Source: Acidobacteriota bacterium (GTDB taxonomy: Bacteria > Acidobacteriota > Blastocatellia > Pyrinomonadales > Pyrinomonadaceae). From it: DNA of 8,742 nucleotides. The position numbers and the translations under genes were made by a program. The notes under the pieces are model-generated. The model saw only the letters and a list, made by a program, of their open reading frames with translations. It did not search any database and was not told where the DNA came from. Positions within the stretch are counted from its first letter, which is position 1. The number at the start of each line of letters is the position of its first letter. The stretch lies in the NCBI GenBank assembly GCA_020199975.1, contig JAIVJP010000302.1, positions 1-8,742 of the forward strand. The letters run 5' to 3'. Below, piece after piece: positions 6,493-8,742 of the stretch.

Positions 6493-6969
6493 ATGAACGA
6501 AATTGAGAGAATTGAAAGGCAGTTGAAACTGGCGTTTGAAGGTGGAGCATGGCATGGTCCGGGAGTGCTGGAAACTCTTGAGGGTGTAACCGCTAAGCAA
6601 GCGGCTGCGCATCCACTGGCGAGCGTTCACAGCATCTGGGAGCTGGTACTCCACATTGCGGCCTGGGAAGACGCCTGTCGCCGTAGACTCGAAGGAGATC
6701 GCGCCGAGCTTTCTACGGCCGAGGATTGGCGTCCCGTTATCGACACCACCGAGGCGGCCTGGGCCATTACCAAAGCCGCGCTGATAGAAGGTCATCACAA
6801 ACTGAGGAAATCGATTGCTTTCCTCACTGAAGCGCGGCTTGATGAATCCATCCTGCCAAACATGCCTTCCGTTTACGTAACAATTCACGGAGCGATACAG
6901 CACGATCTTTACCATGCAGGTCAGATCGCAATTCTGAGAAAAGCAGCTTTCGGGACGGAGACGATATGA
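6493..6969 (+). CDS. DinB-fold putative metal-dependent protein
   Basis: This is a 158-residue member of the DinB/YfiT-like four-helix-bundle superfamily. Members bind a divalent metal through three histidines, and some act as thiol-dependent S-transferases or hydrolases. Despite the name they are unrelated to DNA polymerase IV. The three ligands are visible: His54 in WELVLHIAAWE, and His137 and His141 in QHDLYHAGQIA. The first helix starts right at the N-terminus (IERIERQLKLAF), and VHSIWELVLHIAAWED (45-60) is a typical second helix. There is no signal peptide. A CGGAG ribosome-binding site lies 8 nt before the ATG. The stop overlaps the following pterin dehydratase start (ATGA), so the two are coupled. 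The substrate is unknown. Confidence 0.88.
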   Translation: MNEIERIERQLKLAFEGGAWHGPGVLETLEGVTAKQAAAHPLASVHSIWELVLHIAAWEDACRRRLEGDRAELSTAEDWRPVIDTTEAAWAITKAALIEGHHKLRKSIAFLTEARLDESILPNMPSVYVTIHGAIQHDLYHAGQIAILRKAAFGTETI

Positions 6970-7301
6970 ACGAACTGGCAAGTCGTGAGTGTGTTCCTTG
7001 TCGCGGTGGCGTGCCACCGCTTAAGGGTGAGGAAATCCAGAAACTCTTATCTCAAGTTAGTGGCTGGGAAGTCGTCAACGAGCACCACTTGAGCAAGGCT
7101 TACAAGTTCGAGGACTTCCAAGAGGCTCAGGCGTTTGTCGATCGCGTTGGCAATCTTGCGGAAGAGCAAGGCCATCATCCCGACATCTGCTTCGGCTGGG
7201 GCCGGGCGGAGATTACGATCTGGACTCACAAGATCGACGGACTGACGGAAAGCGACTTCGTTCTTGCCGCCAAAATTGACGAACTCGAAAGAAGGCAGTA
7301 G
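6966..7301 (+). CDS. phhB: Pterin-4a-carbinolamine dehydratase (PCD/DCoH)
   Basis: This enzyme dehydrates 4a-hydroxytetrahydrobiopterin to quinonoid dihydropterin, regenerating the pterin cofactor of aromatic amino acid hydroxylases. In some bacteria it instead serves molybdopterin metabolism. The protein has 111 residues. The family signature is fully met: Glu66-x3-His70-His71-Pro72, an aromatic at Trp78, His88 nine residues on, and Asp97. GWEVVNEHHLSKAYKFEDF (33-51) is the usual N-terminal substrate-side strand and helix. The first 16 residues, with two cysteines (RECVPCRGG), are an extension before the conserved core; an internal start is possible but not needed. CGGAG sits 5 nt before the ATG, which overlaps the DinB-like stop. 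No phenylalanine hydroxylase is in view. The last codons and the TAG stop lie inside a heptamer repeat. Confidence 0.93.
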   Translation: MNELASRECVPCRGGVPPLKGEEIQKLLSQVSGWEVVNEHHLSKAYKFEDFQEAQAFVDRVGNLAEEQGHHPDICFGWGRAEITIWTHKIDGLTESDFVLAAKIDELERRQ

Positions 7302-7314
7302 GCAGGAGGCAGTA
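7294..7314 (+). repeat. Three-copy GGCAGTA heptamer array
   Basis: Three tandem heptamers, GGCAGTA, GGCAGGA and GGCAGTA, run across the 3' end of phhB. The stop codon TAG at 7299-7301 straddles the first and second copies. The array is short, so chance cannot be excluded, but the same 7-nt period appears in a second array near 4682-4781. Confidence 0.5.
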
Positions 7315-7361
7315 ATACGTTCGGCTGTCCGGCCAGTTGATTATTGTAGTGAGTCAGTTTG

Positions 7362-7498
7362 GCGCGACGCCCACGGATAGGCGAAGGAAAGATTCTTGAT
7401 CCTGAATGGGTGACATTTCCGTTACTGTTTGACCCTTCCAGGGTCAGGGAATCCTATCTCTGATCCTCCGTGGGCGTCGCGCAAACGCTCGCCCACGG
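7362..7498. repeat. Nested inverted-repeat element, possible MITE or REPIN
   Basis: A perfect 16-bp inverted repeat, 7362-7377 and 7467-7482, encloses about 89 nt. With one skipped base the match extends outward into TTTGG/AAA. The shared core CGCCCACGG occurs three times: plus at 7368-7376, minus at 7468-7476 and plus again at 7490-7498. The last two also form a tight 9-bp stem with a 13-nt loop. Inside the element TGACCCT-tcc-AGGGTCA (7430-7446) is a further hairpin. No coding potential is evident. It lies between two convergent genes, where it could act as a transcription barrier. Its mobile nature is inferred from architecture only. Confidence 0.65.
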
Positions 7499-7509
7499 CT
7501 ATTAACTTA

Positions 7510-7524
7510 AATCCCTTCGGGATT
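7510..7524. terminator. Short hairpin in the convergent gap, possible terminator
   Basis: AATCCC-ttc-GGGATT is a perfect 6-bp stem with a 3-nt loop, 26 nt beyond the glycosyltransferase stop. The strand leaving it leftward has only a weak T-rich tail (TTTAAGTTAAT), so its activity as an intrinsic terminator for that gene is uncertain. It may instead belong to the neighbouring repeat cluster. Confidence 0.35.
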
Positions 7525-7550
7525 CGAAAACACATTGGATCTTCTCAAGC

Positions 7551-8699
7551 TTAAACTGACCCACTACTTTGATTTACCCTTAAATACCCTTGAGCAAGGC
7601 TCTCCTGATAAATTTGCTCCGTAGCATCAACCATTCTATCGAGGCTGAAGCGAAGCCTCACTTCCTCGCGAGCACTCTGACCAATTCGCTGTCGTTGCTC
7701 CTCGTCACTGAGTAGAGCGCCGATTGCCTCCGCCAGCGCTCCGACATCCCGAACCTTTACAAGCAAACCCGTTTCGCCGTCCAAAATGATTTCCCGAGCA
7801 CCTTCGGTTTCAGTCGCCACCACTGCATTCCCGGTAGTCATCGCTTCGGCAATCGCTAAACCAAATGATTCGGAGTGGGACGCTGAAACGGTTATGTCCA
7901 AAGCGCAAAATAGGGGCGCTACGTCATCCATCTTCCCGATAAAGCGAACTCTGGACTCCAGTTTAAGTTTTCGTACCAGGCGTTCCAGATTGGCCCGATT
8001 TATTTGTCCCGCAGTAACGTCCACACCGGCAACGATGAAATACGCGCCGGGAAAAATGTCTGCAACCCGCGCGGCAGCCTGGAGAAAATCCTCGTGGCCC
8101 TTCAGTGGGTTGAGCGATCCGACGCTTCCCACCAGCGTACTCTTTTCCGGCAAGGCCCAGCGCCGGCAAAACTGTTCCCGATCGAATTTTCGCATCGCTG
8201 TCTCAAATCGGGCGATGTCAATTCCATTGTGAACCACGGTGACTCTCTCCCGCGGCACTATTTTCTGCATGGAGAGCTGGCGTCCCACCGCGTCGGAGAC
8301 TGCAACGACCCGCGCTACGCGCGAGAGTGTGATTTTGTGCAGTGGATTTAGCGGAAACAAAACGTGCCGCGTAACTATCAACTGTGCGTCCGGATTTCGC
8401 CGGGTTACATAGGCAGCGAGTGGGTAATCCCGGGCCATGTGAGCGTGTACGAGCTCAATCTTTTGCTTTCTAACAAAGCTCGCGAGCCGACCAGCGCTGC
8501 TTGCGTCCAGCGCGTTGCGCAACGGAAGAGGGACCAGGTTTTGAGCCGGCAGGCCGGTGAGCTCGGCGATCAAAGGAGAGTCTGGCCGCACTACTGCGAA
8601 CACATCATGACCTCGGGTAGCAAGCGCGTTTGCCAGATCCGCAAGATGACGCTCGCCACCGCCAAATGCCTGCGCTGAGCTGATGTGTAGAATTCTCAA
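7551..8699 (-). CDS. GT4-family glycosyltransferase
   Basis: This is a GT-B fold retaining glycosyltransferase of the GT4 family, 382 residues, of the kind that builds lipopolysaccharide, exopolysaccharide or glycolipids at the inner face of the membrane from nucleotide sugars. The N-terminal domain starts MRILHISSAQAFGGGERHLAD (1-21) with the glycine-rich acceptor-side loop GGGE. VHAHMARDYP is at 84-93 and VVHNGID at 155-161. The C-terminal donor domain starts VGSVGSLNPLKGHEDFLQAA (190-209) with the phosphate-binding Lys200. The E-x7-E motif is Glu277 to Glu285 (ESFGLAIAE), followed by GNAVVATETEGAREII. The start is a TTG at 8697-8699, chosen because the family N-terminus begins there. No ATG lies in frame above it before the window edge, and no Shine-Dalgarno is seen. 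One upstream frame ends in TGA overlapping this TTG (TTGA), suggesting coupling to a gene beyond the edge. The acceptor and sugar are unknown. Confidence 0.9.
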   Translation of the reverse strand: MRILHISSAQAFGGGERHLADLANALATRGHDVFAVVRPDSPLIAELTGLPAQNLVPLPLRNALDASSAGRLASFVRKQKIELVHAHMARDYPLAAYVTRRNPDAQLIVTRHVLFPLNPLHKITLSRVARVVAVSDAVGRQLSMQKIVPRERVTVVHNGIDIARFETAMRKFDREQFCRRWALPEKSTLVGSVGSLNPLKGHEDFLQAAARVADIFPGAYFIVAGVDVTAGQINRANLERLVRKLKLESRVRFIGKMDDVAPLFCALDITVSASHSESFGLAIAEAMTTGNAVVATETEGAREIILDGETGLLVKVRDVGALAEAIGALLSDEEQRQRIGQSAREEVRLRFSLDRMVDATEQIYQESLAQGYLRVNQSSGSV

Positions 8700-8742
8700 A
8701 GTGAAATCATGACTGAAGTTGTAGGCACTCGTGGCTGCCCCG

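Noticed and set aside
6475..7017. A 180-codon minus-strand frame opposite the DinB-like gene
   Set aside because: The plus strand carries the three conserved metal histidines and a ribosome-binding site; the antisense frame shows no family features.
7383..7440. Possible insertion-sequence end (GGGTGACATTTCC-like stretch)
   Set aside because: It only vaguely recalls IS termini; no transposase fragment or target duplication was found.

Overview
The window looks like an ordinary chromosomal stretch of a moderately GC-rich, non-enteric bacterium. The gene mix (DUF1015 with serA/serC, a DinB-fold protein, a pterin dehydratase, a GT4 glycosyltransferase) and the abundance of small palindromic and heptamer repeats between genes suggest an Acidobacteriota-like genome, perhaps the Blastocatellia side. 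That placement is an impression from gene content and style, not a demonstrated one. No rRNA, tRNA, CRISPR array, phage gene or transposase was found.

Layout. From about 6010 down to 1, genes run on the minus strand: DUF1015 protein -> serA -> short-chain dehydrogenase -> serC -> a broken rluD-type gene -> a broken 44-codon ORF -> the 5' two-thirds of an AI-2E family transporter that runs off the left edge. A roughly 250-base divergent intergenic region (6011-6262) separates this from a plus-strand trio: a small coiled-coil protein, a DinB-like putative metalloprotein and pterin-4a-carbinolamine dehydratase. The last two are joined by an ATGA overlap. A repeat-rich 249-base convergent gap follows (7302-7550). 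A minus-strand GT4 glycosyltransferase then reaches nearly to the right edge.

Function. serA and serC encode the first two steps of the phosphorylated serine pathway (3-phosphoglycerate -> 3-phosphohydroxypyruvate -> O-phosphoserine). No serB phosphatase is visible. The conserved but uncharacterised DUF1015 protein with a DGHHR motif heads the run. serA and the SDR gene overlap by 4 nt, and serC follows the SDR gene after 40 nt with a strong ribosome-binding site, so the set reads as one operon.

The most notable parts are signs of decay and repeat traffic. The rluD-type gene has lost its whole catalytic core in one internal deletion with a frame change. A small ORF overlapping its end has an in-frame TAA at codon 8. 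Four repeat elements sit at gene borders: a perfect 22-bp inverted repeat pair upstream of rluD, heptamer arrays in inverted orientation between DUF1015 and serA, a heptamer array that supplies the phhB stop codon, and a nested inverted-repeat cluster between phhB and the glycosyltransferase gene. No wholly new multi-gene system was recognised. The best leads are the DUF1015-serine link, the repeat elements and the decayed rluD locus.
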